A stretch of DNA of 64,000 nt, from positions 434,001 through 498,000 of the forward strand of contig NZ_JAAQYM010000005.1 of assembly GCF_012986595.1 (NCBI RefSeq), read 5' to 3'. The translations under genes and the position numbers were made by a program. The notes below the pieces were generated by a model. It saw only the letters and a list, made by a program, of their open reading frames with translations. It did no database searches and had not been told where the DNA came from. Numbering within the stretch: the stretch's first letter is position 1; each line of letters begins with the position of its first letter. Positions 54,847 to 64,000 of the stretch are shown piece by piece. The DNA comes from Pseudomonas koreensis. GTDB lineage: Bacteria; Pseudomonadota; Gammaproteobacteria; Pseudomonadales; Pseudomonadaceae.

Positions 54847-55434
54847 TTAACCGGGTTTTTGGTCGACCCACTTGGGGGTGACGGTCGGTTTCCACTGATC
54901 GAGGGCGTCGAGCAGGGTTTGTGGCGATTCGCTCACTTGCAGCATGTCACGGTGTGGCGCGCGAACGAAGCCTTCGCCGACGATATGGTCGAGAAAAGCG
55001 GTGAGTTTGTTGTAAAACCCGTTCACTTCCAGCAGGCCCAGCGGCTTGCCGTGGTAGCCGAGCTGGCCCCAGGTCCAGACTTCGAACAACTCTTCCAGCG
55101 TACCGAGGCCACCGGGCAACGCGATGAACGCGTCGCTCAATTCGGCCATGCGTGCCTTGCGGGCGTGCATGCCGTCGACCACTTCGAGGCGGCTCAGGCT
55201 TTTGTGGCCGATTTCCTTGTCCATCAGGCTTTGCGGAATGATCCCGATCACTTCACCGCCGGCGGCCAGTGCGGCGTCGGCGACCAGCCCCATCAAACCC
55301 ACGGCTCCACCGCCGTAGACCAGGGTCAACTGGCGCTCAGCCAAGGCGCGGCCAAGGGCTTTGGCGGCTTCGGTGTAAGCCGGATCAGTACCGGCGTTGG
55401 CGCCGCAAAACACACAAACGGATTTGAGAGACAT
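54847..55434 (-). CDS. LOG-family protein (cytokinin riboside 5'-monophosphate phosphoribohydrolase type)
   Basis: 195 residues. Rossmann-like fold with KSVCVFCGANAGTDPAY start, YGGGAVGLMG and the signature PGGLGTLEELFEVW, which carries the catalytic Glu. LOG enzymes release a base from nucleotide 5'-monophosphates; many bacterial members are annotated as lysine decarboxylase in error. ATG 55434 (MSLKSV) follows AGGAAGG on the minus strand. The azurin gene lies divergently upstream, as in PAO1. Confidence 0.92.
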   Translation of the reverse strand: MSLKSVCVFCGANAGTDPAYTEAAKALGRALAERQLTLVYGGGAVGLMGLVADAALAAGGEVIGIIPQSLMDKEIGHKSLSRLEVVDGMHARKARMAELSDAFIALPGGLGTLEELFEVWTWGQLGYHGKPLGLLEVNGFYNKLTAFLDHIVGEGFVRAPHRDMLQVSESPQTLLDALDQWKPTVTPKWVDQKPG

Positions 55435-55492
55435 GCCTTCCTCCTGGGTCAATCCGTCACAGGGTAATGGCTGGCAGGCCTCGATCCAAGGG

Positions 55493-55582
55493 CTAGACTT
55501 CGCGTTTCGGTGTTTCGCAGGTGCCGCTGGCACCGCAGGCGTAGGCGGCGAGCAAGCTGCACAACAGGCCGTTAAAGATCAT
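55493..55582 (-). CDS. Possible 29-residue small protein
   Basis: Short frame ATG 55582 to TAG 55493 encoding MIFNGLLCSLLAAYACGASG followed by TCETPKREV: a hydrophobic start with three Cys and a charged end. GGAG lies seven bases before the ATG. It lies in the gap between the LOG gene and azu. Length is too short to exclude chance; no homologue is known to me. Confidence 0.35.
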   Translation of the reverse strand: MIFNGLLCSLLAAYACGASGTCETPKREV

Positions 55583-55694
55583 GACAGGCACTCCGTTTCA
55601 GTTCAGTGAGATGGCCTGATCATAGGGCCGGCCGTGGAATCTGGCCGGTAGATTGTTTCGATGAGTGTCATAGCCTGAAAGTTGTATACAATTT

Positions 55695-55708
55695 TTGACT
55701 CAAGTCAT
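55695..55708 (+). promoter_or_regulatory. Possible ANR/FNR box upstream of azu
   Basis: TTGAC-TCAA-GTCAT resembles the ANR consensus TTGAT-N4-ATCAA with one half changed. The P. aeruginosa azurin gene is ANR-controlled. Just upstream, TTGTATACAA (55682-55691) is a perfect ten-base palindrome that could be a second operator. Confidence 0.55.
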
Positions 55709-55779
55709 AGGAACTTGCGAAGATTTCAGGCAGTCTTCCAACCATTCGTGTTTTGTTAACCCTGCCTTGGAGATTCACC

Positions 55780-56226
55780 ATGTTTTCCAAAGTTGTTGCG
55801 GTATCCCTGCTGGCGCTGGCCAGCAGCCAATTGATGGCTGCCGAGTGCAAAACCACCGTTGATTCCACCGACCAGATGTCCTTCAACACCAAGGAGATCG
55901 TGATCGACAAGAGCTGCAAGACTTTCACCGTCGAGCTGACCCACTCCGGCAGCCTGCCGAAGAACGTCATGGGCCATAACCTGGTCGTGAGCAAAACCGC
56001 GGACATGCAGCCGATCGCCACTGACGGCCTGGCCGCCGGCATCGACAAGAACTACCTGAAAGACGGCGACGAGCGCGTTATCGCTCACACCAAGATCATC
56101 GGTGCCGGCGAGAAAGACACGCTGACCATCGACGTATCGAAGCTGGCCGCCGGGACTGACTACGGCTTCTTCTGCTCGTTCCCGGGCCATATCTCGATGA
56201 TGAAAGGCACCATTGCTGTGAAGTAA
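55780..56226 (+). CDS. azu: Azurin
   Basis: Periplasmic type I blue copper protein that carries electrons in respiration and denitrification. 148 residues: a 20-residue signal peptide ending LMA and a 128-residue mature chain starting AECKTT, the same length as P. aeruginosa azurin. Copper ligands are present: MGHN (His46), FFCSFPGHISMMKG (Cys112, His117, Met121). The disulfide Cys3 and Cys26 are kept. Position 48, Trp in P. aeruginosa, is Leu here. An ANR-like box lies upstream. Confidence 0.97.
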   Translation: MFSKVVAVSLLALASSQLMAAECKTTVDSTDQMSFNTKEIVIDKSCKTFTVELTHSGSLPKNVMGHNLVVSKTADMQPIATDGLAAGIDKNYLKDGDERVIAHTKIIGAGEKDTLTIDVSKLAAGTDYGFFCSFPGHISMMKGTIAVK

Positions 56227-56239
56227 TTGTTTCAGGCAC

Positions 56240-56267
56240 AAAAAAGCGTCCCTCGGGACGCTTTTTT
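56240..56267. terminator. Terminator after azu
   Basis: AAAAAAGCGTCC, loop CTCG, GGACGCTTTTTT. Six As and six Ts flank the stem, so it can serve azu and the convergent nadE. Confidence 0.9.
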
Positions 56268-56272
56268 CGTTT

Positions 56273-56366
56273 CTGCAGCAGCTGCCGCCGGCTGCGATCT
56301 TTTGCTCTTGATTTTCAACGCCAGAGCAAAAGATCGCAGCCTCGTTTCACTCGACAGCTCCTGCAG
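56273..56366. repeat. REPIN, GAGCTGCCGC...GCGATCTTTT type, diverged
   Basis: Left arm GCAGCTGCCGCCGGCTGCGA then TCTTTT; right arm AAAAGATCGCAGCCTCGTTT then CACTCGACAGCTCCTGCAG. The CTCGTTTCACTCG variant matches the one at 40949-41043. Confidence 0.82.
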
Positions 56367-56379
56367 GTTCCAGCACAAC

Positions 56380-57207
56380 TTACGGCGCGTACGGCATGAC
56401 GCGCTTGTGATGGGTCTTGTTGTACGTGTTGACGATGATGTCGAACGCTTCCTGACGCACCGGTTCGCCGTGCAGGAAGGCGTCGATTTCGGCGTAGGTC
56501 ACGCCGTGGGACGCTTCGTCCGGTTTGCCCGGCGAGAGGTCTTCCAGATCCGCCGTTGGCACTTTCTCCACCAGCGACTCCGGCGCGCCGAAGCTGCGGG
56601 CAATCGCCCGGACCTGGTTTTTCACCAGACCGCTGAGCGGGGCGAGGTCGCAGGCGCCGTCACCGAACTTGGTGAAGAACCCCATGACCGCTTCCGCCGC
56701 GTGGTCGGTGCCGATCACCAGACCGTGGGCCGCGCCGGCGATGGTGTACTGGGCGACCATGCGCATCCGCGCCTTGGTGTTACCCAGTACGAAGTCCACC
56801 GACACCGCGTGCTTGCCTTCGAACGCCGCGACTTCACTGGCCAGCGATTTCACCGCCGGGCCGATGTTGACGGTGTGGCGTTCGTCCGGGGCGATGAAGT
56901 CCACCGAGGCCTGCGCGTCGTGCTCATCGAACTGGGTTTCGTACGGCAGGCGTACGGCGATGAACTTGTAGCTGTCGTCGCCGGTACGCTCGCGCAGTTC
57001 ACGCATGGCGCGCTGGGCCAACAGGCCGGCGGTCAGCGAGTCGACGCCGCCGCTGATGCCCAGCACCAGGGTCTTGAGCCCGGAATTGACCAGGCAATCC
57101 TGAATGAAGGTAATGCGCCGGGCGACTTCGGCTTGCAGAGCCTTGTGGTCAGCGAACGGCGGTTGGACCTTGAGCTGTTCAGCAATCTCACGCTGTACGG
57201 CTTGCAT
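56380..57207 (-). CDS. nadE: Ammonia-dependent NAD(+) synthetase
   Basis: Amidates nicotinate adenine dinucleotide to NAD. 275 residues, the short ammonia-dependent form without a glutaminase domain. The PP-loop ISGGVDSLTAGLL is at 51-63; GTDHAAEAVMGFFTKFGDGACDLAPL in outline gives the substrate-binding region. Ends KTHHKRVMPYAP. It lies four bases after pncB, forming a salvage pair. Confidence 0.97.
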   Translation of the reverse strand: MQAVQREIAEQLKVQPPFADHKALQAEVARRITFIQDCLVNSGLKTLVLGISGGVDSLTAGLLAQRAMRELRERTGDDSYKFIAVRLPYETQFDEHDAQASVDFIAPDERHTVNIGPAVKSLASEVAAFEGKHAVSVDFVLGNTKARMRMVAQYTIAGAAHGLVIGTDHAAEAVMGFFTKFGDGACDLAPLSGLVKNQVRAIARSFGAPESLVEKVPTADLEDLSPGKPDEASHGVTYAEIDAFLHGEPVRQEAFDIIVNTYNKTHHKRVMPYAP

Positions 57208-57211
57208 GAAT

Positions 57212-58435
57212 TCACTCCTTGCTAGATAGACTGGAATCGGCAGGAACCTGGAACACGTGTCGCAAATAGGCGACGAAATTCGGGTCTTTGCAGTGGGTCT
57301 TGCCTGGCTCGTCGGAGATCTTCGCCACCGGCTGGCCGTTGCAGGCGGTCATTTTAAGCACGATGCTCATCGGTTCGACACCCGGAATGTCACAGGTCAG
57401 GTTGGTGCCGATGCCAAAGCTGACGTTGATCCGCCCGTGCAGCGCGCGGAAGATCTCCAGCGACTTGGGCAGGGTCAGGCTGTCGGAGAACACCAGGGTC
57501 TTGCTCATCGGGTCGATGCCGAGCTTGTGATAGTGGGCGATGCATTTTTCGCCCCACTGCACCGGATCCCCGGAATCGTGGCGCAGACCATCGAAGAGCT
57601 TGGCGAAGAACAGATCGAAGTCGCCGAGGAACGCGTCGGTGGTGATGCAGTCGGTGAGGGCGATCCCCAGCAAGCCGCGGTACTCGCGCACCCAGCAATC
57701 GAGCGCGGCGATCTGGCTGTCGATCAGCCGTGGGCCGAGTTGCTGGTGGGCCATGATCCATTCATGGGCCATGGTGCCCAGCGGTTTCATGTCCAGTTCC
57801 CTGGACAGGTGCACGTTGCTGGTGCCGACGAAGCGCCCGGGGAAATCGTGCTTGAGCACGTTCACCACTTCTTCCTGCACGCGGTAGGAAAAGCGCCGGC
57901 GGGTGCCGAAATCGGCGACCTGCAACTGCGCCAGTTCGTCGGCCGAGGCATTGGCGCTGAGCCAGTCGAACTTGCGATACAGCTGTTCACGCGCCTGGAC
58001 CAGCTCGATTTCCCGGTAGCGATAGCGGTTGCGCACTTCACTGACGATCGCCAGCAGCGGCACTTCGTACAGAATCACATGCAGCCACGGACCGCGCAGG
58101 CGGATGAACAGCTCGCCGTTTTCGATCCCGGTGTGCAGATAGCGCAGGTTGAAGCGGAACAGACCGAGAAAGCGCAGGAAATCCGGTTTCAGAAAACTGA
58201 TTCGTTCGAGAAAACTCAACTGGTCGGCGCTCAGGCTCAGTTCGGCCAGGCGCTCGATCTGATAGCGGATCTCGGCCAGATAAGGCCGCAGATCCTCGCT
58301 GTTACGGCAACGAAACTCCCATTCGACTTCGACGTTGGGGTAGTTGTGCAGCACCGCCTGCATCATCGTCAGTTTGTAGAAGTCGGTGTCGAGCAGGTTC
58401 TGCACGATGCGATCGGCAAACACACTCTCGCTCAT
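57212..58435 (-). CDS. pncB: Nicotinate phosphoribosyltransferase
   Basis: Converts nicotinate and PRPP to nicotinate mononucleotide, the first salvage step to NAD. 407 residues. Begins SESVFADRIVQNLLDTDFYKLTM; GTSNVHLSREL and GTMAHEWIMAHQQ (with the phosphorylatable His) are family motifs, as are FSDSLTLPKSLEI and GIGTNLTCDIPG. ATG 58435 (MSESVF) is preferred over a longer frame to 58480. With nadE it forms a two-gene NAD salvage operon. Confidence 0.96.
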   Translation of the reverse strand: MSESVFADRIVQNLLDTDFYKLTMMQAVLHNYPNVEVEWEFRCRNSEDLRPYLAEIRYQIERLAELSLSADQLSFLERISFLKPDFLRFLGLFRFNLRYLHTGIENGELFIRLRGPWLHVILYEVPLLAIVSEVRNRYRYREIELVQAREQLYRKFDWLSANASADELAQLQVADFGTRRRFSYRVQEEVVNVLKHDFPGRFVGTSNVHLSRELDMKPLGTMAHEWIMAHQQLGPRLIDSQIAALDCWVREYRGLLGIALTDCITTDAFLGDFDLFFAKLFDGLRHDSGDPVQWGEKCIAHYHKLGIDPMSKTLVFSDSLTLPKSLEIFRALHGRINVSFGIGTNLTCDIPGVEPMSIVLKMTACNGQPVAKISDEPGKTHCKDPNFVAYLRHVFQVPADSSLSSKE

Positions 58436-58545
58436 AAACGGGGTCTCCAGGTGCACCGCGCACGGCGCGGTATCAAACAATGGTGCTAGTGGCGCATATC
58501 AGCGGTGGGGATTGCCAGCGATTTTTGCGCTGAATGAAGGCAATC

Positions 58546-58677
58546 GTGGCGAGGGAGCTTGCTCCCGCTGGGTGGCGGAGCCGCCACGATGTCGATATCC
58601 CGGTAATGTCAGTTACAGCGCGTCTGTGGCCTTACGACGGCGGCGCCGCCGGGCGGGAGCAAGCTGCCTCGCCACAG
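58546..58677. repeat. REPIN, GTGGCGAGGGAGCTTGCTCC type
   Basis: Left copy at 58546 and right copy ending CTGCCTCGCCACAG at 58677, with one change in the right arm (GCTGCCTC for GCTCCCTC). Between pncB and the LysR gene. Confidence 0.85.
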
Positions 58678-58697
58678 AGATAACAACCGTGCCTTGG

Positions 58698-59600
58698 TTA
58701 CGCAGCAGGGTTATCAATCTGCTCCAGCATCCACTTCACAAAATCGCGCACCTTCGGCACTTCCGCCGCATGTTCCGGATAGGCCAGGTAATAAGCGTCG
58801 GAACTGGGCATAGCATGCTGCCAGGGAATGACCAGTTTGCCGTCGGCCAATTCCTCTTCCACCAGAAACCGTGGCAACAACGCCACGCCGCAGCCGACTT
58901 GCGCCGCACGAATACACATATAAAAGGTTTCGAAACGCGGCCCGTGGTAGCTGTGTTCGGTGTGGTAGCCCTGACTGTCGAACCAGTCGTGCCAAGCCTG
59001 TGGGCGCGAGGCGTTTTGCAGCAGCACCAGATCGGTCAGTTGCGTCGGGTCGGTGAATGGCTGATCCGGCAGGCTGCCCGGCGCGCACACCGGCACCAGC
59101 TCTTCGCCGAACAGCTTCAGGCATTCGGTGCCGGGGCGTGAGCCCTGGCCGAAATAGAACGCCAGATCGCTGCGCCCTTGCAGCAAGTCGTCCGCCTCCT
59201 GCTCGTTGCACAAGTCGAGATGGATCGATGGATGGCGCAGACGCCAACCCTTCAGGCGCGGCACCAGCCAGCGGGCGCCGAAGGTCGAGGGCGTAGAAAC
59301 GCGCAGGACTTCGGTCTCGCCGCCGTAGGAACGCAGGTAATGCGTCGACATTTCCACCTGCGTGAGGATTTTTCGGACTTCCACCAGGTACAAATCCCCG
59401 GCCGGGGTCATCTGCAAGCGTCGACGCACCCGGCGGAACAACAAGTGCTGCAACAATTCCTCAAGCTGCGCCACTTGCTTGCTGACAGCGCTCTGGGTCA
59501 GGTTCAGTTCCTCGGCAGCCCGGGTAAAACTCAGGTGCCGGGTGACGGCCTCGAAGCACTGCAACGCGGTGATCGATGGCAGGTGGCGTTTATTCAGCAT
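58698..59600 (-). CDS. LysR-family regulator, probable amaR
   Basis: 300-residue LysR-type regulator of the GcvA-like subgroup. The N-terminal winged helix-turn-helix includes SFTRAAEELNLTQSAVSKQVAQLEE (about 24-48). The effector domain (about 90-295) ends KWMLEQIDNPAA. It is divergent from amaB with a 165-base shared control region, so it probably regulates amaBA in response to a lysine-pathway compound. The name amaR is inferred from position only. Confidence 0.88.
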   Translation of the reverse strand: MLNKRHLPSITALQCFEAVTRHLSFTRAAEELNLTQSAVSKQVAQLEELLQHLLFRRVRRRLQMTPAGDLYLVEVRKILTQVEMSTHYLRSYGGETEVLRVSTPSTFGARWLVPRLKGWRLRHPSIHLDLCNEQEADDLLQGRSDLAFYFGQGSRPGTECLKLFGEELVPVCAPGSLPDQPFTDPTQLTDLVLLQNASRPQAWHDWFDSQGYHTEHSYHGPRFETFYMCIRAAQVGCGVALLPRFLVEEELADGKLVIPWQHAMPSSDAYYLAYPEHAAEVPKVRDFVKWMLEQIDNPAA

Positions 59601-59765
59601 GGGTGATCCCTTTTTCTTGTCTTTCTCTGCGCAGCATGAATAAACGGAATGATATCTCGCGTAAAGGTCGTTTGTTGCCTCGCCCTACTGACGCTACAAC
59701 TAAAGGCCTGCCCGGTCGTGAACATTCGGCCGCACACATTCAGTTTTTCGCTTGAGGAGTGACCC

Positions 59766-61256
<1,491 letters not shown>

Positions 61257-61272
61257 AATTGAGAAAAAGCTG

Positions 61273-61354
61273 AAAAGATCGCAGCCTTCGGCATCTCCTA
61301 CAGGGCTGCGGTTGGCTGCGGTTTTGTAGGAGCTGCCGAAGGCTGCGATCTTTT
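61273..61354. repeat. REPIN, AAAAGATCGCAGCCTTCGGC type
   Basis: Arms 61273-61302 and 61325-61354, 30 bases each, nearly perfect (GGCATCTCC against GGAGCTGCC). It lies inside the amaB-amaA gap, so unlike most copies it separates two co-directional genes of one pathway. Confidence 0.9.
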
Positions 61355-61399
61355 TAGTGCCCACAACGCAATTGGTTAGGTTTCTGTTGGAGTCTGGCA

Positions 61400-62683
61400 A
61401 TGCCGTTACGCGAAGAATGTCTGTGGGAAAAACTCACGCCGCAGCGCCCGGATAACTCCGCCCTGCGCGGCGAGGTCAAAGTCGATGTCTGCGTGATCGG
61501 CGCCGGGTTTACCGGGTTGTCGGCGGCGCTGCATCTGTTGGAACAGGGCAAGCGTGTCTGCGTGCTGGAAGCGCATCGTGCCGGGCACGGCGGGTCTGGG
61601 CGCAACGTCGGGTTGGTCAACGCCGGCATGTGGATCCCGCCGGACGAGATCGAGGCCGGCTTCGGCGAGGCGGTTGGCAGCCAGCTCAACCGCATGCTCG
61701 GGGCGGCGCCAGCGTTGGTGTTCAGCCTTGTGGACAAGTACAACATCGATTGCCAGTTACGCCGCGAAGGCACCCTGCACATGGCGCACAACGCCAAGGG
61801 CGAGGCGGATCTGCGCAGTCGCGAGCAACAATGGAAACGCCGTGGTGCACCGGTCGAACTGCTGACCGGCAAGGCCTGCGAGCAAGCCACCGGCACGCAA
61901 AAGATCGCCGCCGCACTGCTCGACCGCCGCGCGGGCACCCTCAATCCCATGGCCTATGTCACCGGGCTGGCCAATGCGGTGAAGGACCTGGGCGGGCAGA
62001 TGTTCGATCACTCGCCGGTCACTCGCCTCGAACGCCAGGGCCAGCAATGGTCGGTGCAGACCGAGCAGGGTTCGGTGCTCGCCGAGCAAGTGGTGATTGC
62101 CTCCAACGCCTACACCGAAGGCGACTGGACCGAGCTCAAGCGCAACTTCTTCCCCGGCTACTACTATCAGGTCGCCTCGGTGCCGCTGACCGAAGACGCG
62201 GCCCATGACATCCTCCCGGGCGGGCAGGGTTCGTGGGACACGCGGCAGGTGCTGAGCAGCATCCGTCGCGACAAGGACGGCCGGTTGTTGCTCGGCAGCC
62301 TGGGCAACGGCAATCAGAAACCCGCCTGGTTCCTCAAGGCCTGGGCCGACCGGGTGCAGCAACACTACTTCCCCAACCTGAAACCGGTGGAGTGGGAATG
62401 CACCTGGACCGGGCGCATCGCCTTCACCCCCGATCACCTGATGCGCCTGTTCGAACCGGCGCCGGGACTGGTGGCCGTCACCGGTTACAACGGCCGTGGC
62501 GTGACCACCGGCACCGTGGTCGGCAAAGCCTTCGCCGACTATCTGTGTCACGGCAATCCGCAGGCTCTGCCAATCCCCTTCGCACCGATGCAGCCCCTGG
62601 CCGGTGTCGGCCTGCGCAGTTGCCTGTACGAGGCCGGGTTCTCGCTGTATCACGCGGGCCAGTGCCTGCGCATCGTTATCTGA
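61400..62683 (+). CDS. amaA: L-pipecolate oxidase (FAD oxidoreductase)
   Basis: FAD-dependent D-amino-acid-oxidase-fold enzyme that, by context, oxidises L-pipecolate to piperidine-6-carboxylate, the substrate of AmaB. 427 residues. The dinucleotide fold VDVCVIGAGFTGLSAAL (GAGFTG at 34-39) is followed by LEAHRAGHGGSGRNVGLVNAG. The C-terminal GYNGRGVTTGTVVGKAFADY is the typical FAD-contact segment. Substrate assignment rests on the neighbours; other amine or amino-acid substrates cannot be excluded from sequence alone. Confidence 0.85.
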   Translation: MPLREECLWEKLTPQRPDNSALRGEVKVDVCVIGAGFTGLSAALHLLEQGKRVCVLEAHRAGHGGSGRNVGLVNAGMWIPPDEIEAGFGEAVGSQLNRMLGAAPALVFSLVDKYNIDCQLRREGTLHMAHNAKGEADLRSREQQWKRRGAPVELLTGKACEQATGTQKIAAALLDRRAGTLNPMAYVTGLANAVKDLGGQMFDHSPVTRLERQGQQWSVQTEQGSVLAEQVVIASNAYTEGDWTELKRNFFPGYYYQVASVPLTEDAAHDILPGGQGSWDTRQVLSSIRRDKDGRLLLGSLGNGNQKPAWFLKAWADRVQQHYFPNLKPVEWECTWTGRIAFTPDHLMRLFEPAPGLVAVTGYNGRGVTTGTVVGKAFADYLCHGNPQALPIPFAPMQPLAGVGLRSCLYEAGFSLYHAGQCLRIVI

Positions 62684-63051
62684 GTGTTGAAATTTGTTGC
62701 TTTGCGCGGCGCTTTTGCGCGTAGCGACTAGCCTGTAATGGTGCGGGTTGTAGCAGTCCCGCACCAGCAGTGTGCAGTTCGGTGACGCGAGCTGTTACAG
62801 GCTGGTTGCACGTCGTTTGGTGCCGCGGTTGCAATGATGGCGCAGGCGGGTTGCGCCTCAGATTTAAAAAGGTTTCACCTTCCGCGGTTTAGACGGTTGC
62901 ACGCCCAATGAAAATGGGAACGAAACAGTCGAAATAACAAGAAAGCAGCGACTTTTTGAAGAATAAAAAACCGATGGCACGGCGCTTGCTCAGAGCATTC
63001 AGTGAAGTGAAGTCGCAGTGCCAACTAAAAAAAACCTTGGAGCACCACCTC
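62684..63051 (+). promoter_or_regulatory. Long control region upstream of the branched-chain binding-protein gene
   Basis: 368 bases without a gene. It contains an inverted repeat TGGTGCGGG (62739-62747) / CCCGCACCA (62758-62766), a second short one (GGCGCA/TTGCGCC near 62850) and, at 62807-62823, TGCAC-N7-GGTGC, resembling an NtrC site with one extra spacer base. The sigma-54 promoter lies at 62975-62990. Confidence 0.55.
62975..62990 (+). promoter_or_regulatory. Sigma-54 promoter of the branched-chain binding-protein gene
   Basis: TGGCACG-GCGC-TTGCT matches the sigma-54 consensus TGGCACG-N4-TTGCW at every defined base. The predicted start is near 63001, about 50 bases before the ATG. Confidence 0.82.
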
Positions 63052-64000
63052 ATGTCCCAGACGTTTTACAAGAAAGGCTTTCTGGCCCTCGCAGTGGCTA
63101 CTGCGTTGGGTGTTTCTGCGTTTGCTCAAGCTGATGTGAAAATCGGTGTAGCGGGTCCAATGACTGGCGCCAACGCGGCATTTGGCGAGCAGTACATGAA
63201 GGGTGCACAGGCAGCGGCGGACGCGGTCAACGCGGCGGGCGGCGTCAACGGCGAGAAAATCGTACTGGTCAAGGGCGATGACGCCTGCGAACCGAAACAG
63301 GCTGTGACGGTCGCCAAAGACCTGGTCAACCAGAAGGTTGCCGGTGTGGTCGGTCACTTCTGCTCCTCTTCCACCATTCCAGCCTCGGAAATCTACGACG
63401 AAGCCGGCGTCATCGCGATCACCCCGGGTTCCACCAACCCGCAAGTGACCGAGCGCGGCCTGAGCGCCATGTTCCGTATGTGCGGGCGTGACGACCAGCA
63501 AGGTATCGTCGCGGGCGACTACATCGTCGACGTGCTCAAGGGCAAGAAAGTCGCCGTGCTGCACGACAAGGACACCTACGGTCAGGGCCTGGCCGATGCG
63601 ACCAAGGCTCAACTGGAAAAACGCGGCGTGAAGCCGGTGCTGTACGAAGGCCTGACCCGTGGCGAGAAAGACTTCAGCGCCGTGGTCACCAAGATCCGTG
63701 CGGCCGGTGCCGACGTGGTCTACTTCGGCGGCCTGCACCCGGAAGCCGGCCCGCTGGTCAAACAACTGCGTACCGAAGGCCTGAAAGACGTCAAGTTCAT
63801 GTCTGACGACGGTATCGTGACCGACGAACTGGTGACCACCGCCGGCGGCCCGCAATACGTTGACGGCGTGCTGATGACCTTCGGCGCCGACCCACGCCTG
63901 CTGCCAGACAGCAAGACTGTAGTGGATGCATTCCGCAAGGCCGGCACCGAGCCTGAAGGCTACACCCTGTATGCCTACGCATCGGTCCAGACCCTGGCTG
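63052..64000 (+). CDS. Branched-chain amino-acid ABC transporter substrate-binding protein, 3' end outside window
   Basis: Periplasmic binding protein of the LivJ/BraC family; 316 residues are visible of about 370-375, and the gene runs off the window. The signal peptide is KKGFLALAVATALGVSAFAQA, then VKIGVAGPMTGANAAFGEQYMKGAQ. The ligand pocket region includes GHFCSSSTIPASEIY and ITPGSTNPQVTERG. Residues DKDTYGQGLADA and FGGLHPEAGPLVKQL follow. The permease and ATPase genes would lie beyond the window. GGAGC precedes the ATG. Control is probably sigma-54 dependent. Confidence 0.93.
   Translation, partial: MSQTFYKKGFLALAVATALGVSAFAQADVKIGVAGPMTGANAAFGEQYMKGAQAAADAVNAAGGVNGEKIVLVKGDDACEPKQAVTVAKDLVNQKVAGVVGHFCSSSTIPASEIYDEAGVIAITPGSTNPQVTERGLSAMFRMCGRDDQQGIVAGDYIVDVLKGKKVAVLHDKDTYGQGLADATKAQLEKRGVKPVLYEGLTRGEKDFSAVVTKIRAAGADVVYFGGLHPEAGPLVKQLRTEGLKDVKFMSDDGIVTDELVTTAGGPQYVDGVLMTFGADPRLLPDSKTVVDAFRKAGTEPEGYTLYAYASVQTLA

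Overview
The window is a chromosomal segment of a Pseudomonas, most likely of the P. fluorescens group. Gene content and order from parC through serB, psd, rhdA, motAB, rsgA, orn, queG, nnr-tsaE-amiB-mutL-miaA-hfq-hflX-hflKC, hisZ, purA, two tRNA-Leu genes, rnr-rlmB, rpsF-rpsR-rplI-dnaB and on to azurin, nadE and pncB follow the order I know from P. aeruginosa PAO1 (about PA4964 down to PA4913). The intergenic regions carry many paired REP/REPIN palindromes of the kinds common in fluorescent pseudomonads. GC is high throughout and codon use looks uniform. This placement is inferred from protein motifs and synteny; no database was searched.

Layout. 1-13 kb: topoisomerase IV subunit A (5' end cut), a PqiC-like lipoprotein, a membrane HAMP protein next to serB, a PilZ-like protein, Psd, rhodanese RhdA, an HDOD protein and the stator genes motAB behind a sigma-28-type promoter. 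13.1-15.0 kb: a compact three-gene minus-strand operon (TIR-like protein, caspase-like protease, second TIR protein) lying between motB and rsgA, which I remember as neighbours in PAO1. This is the most interesting locus: a TIR-caspase antiphage system of the type IV Thoeris kind, with an extra TIR gene. 15.2-31.9 kb: conserved housekeeping (ribosome maturation, RNA turnover, tRNA modification, cell-wall amidase, mismatch repair, Hfq, HflX, HflKC, HisZ, PurA). 32-36.7 kb: a chemoreceptor and a ferric-iron ABC permease/binding-protein pair with a Fur-like box. 36.9-44.8 kb: two tRNA-Leu(CAG) genes, RNase R/RlmB and the S6-S18-L9-DnaB operon.

45-64 kb: YgiQ radical SAM protein; a three-gene operon of two transglutaminase-like proteins and a circularly permuted ATP-grasp/alpha-E protein behind a candidate sigma-54 promoter; a LOG-family protein, azurin with an ANR-like box, and NAD salvage (pncB-nadE); a divergent LysR regulator with an aldehyde dehydrogenase and an FAD oxidase that fit the pipecolate branch of lysine catabolism (amaR-amaB-amaA); and the start of a branched-chain amino-acid binding protein behind a near-consensus sigma-54 promoter.

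Three families of inverted REP pairs sit at many gene ends, mostly beside or between convergent genes.
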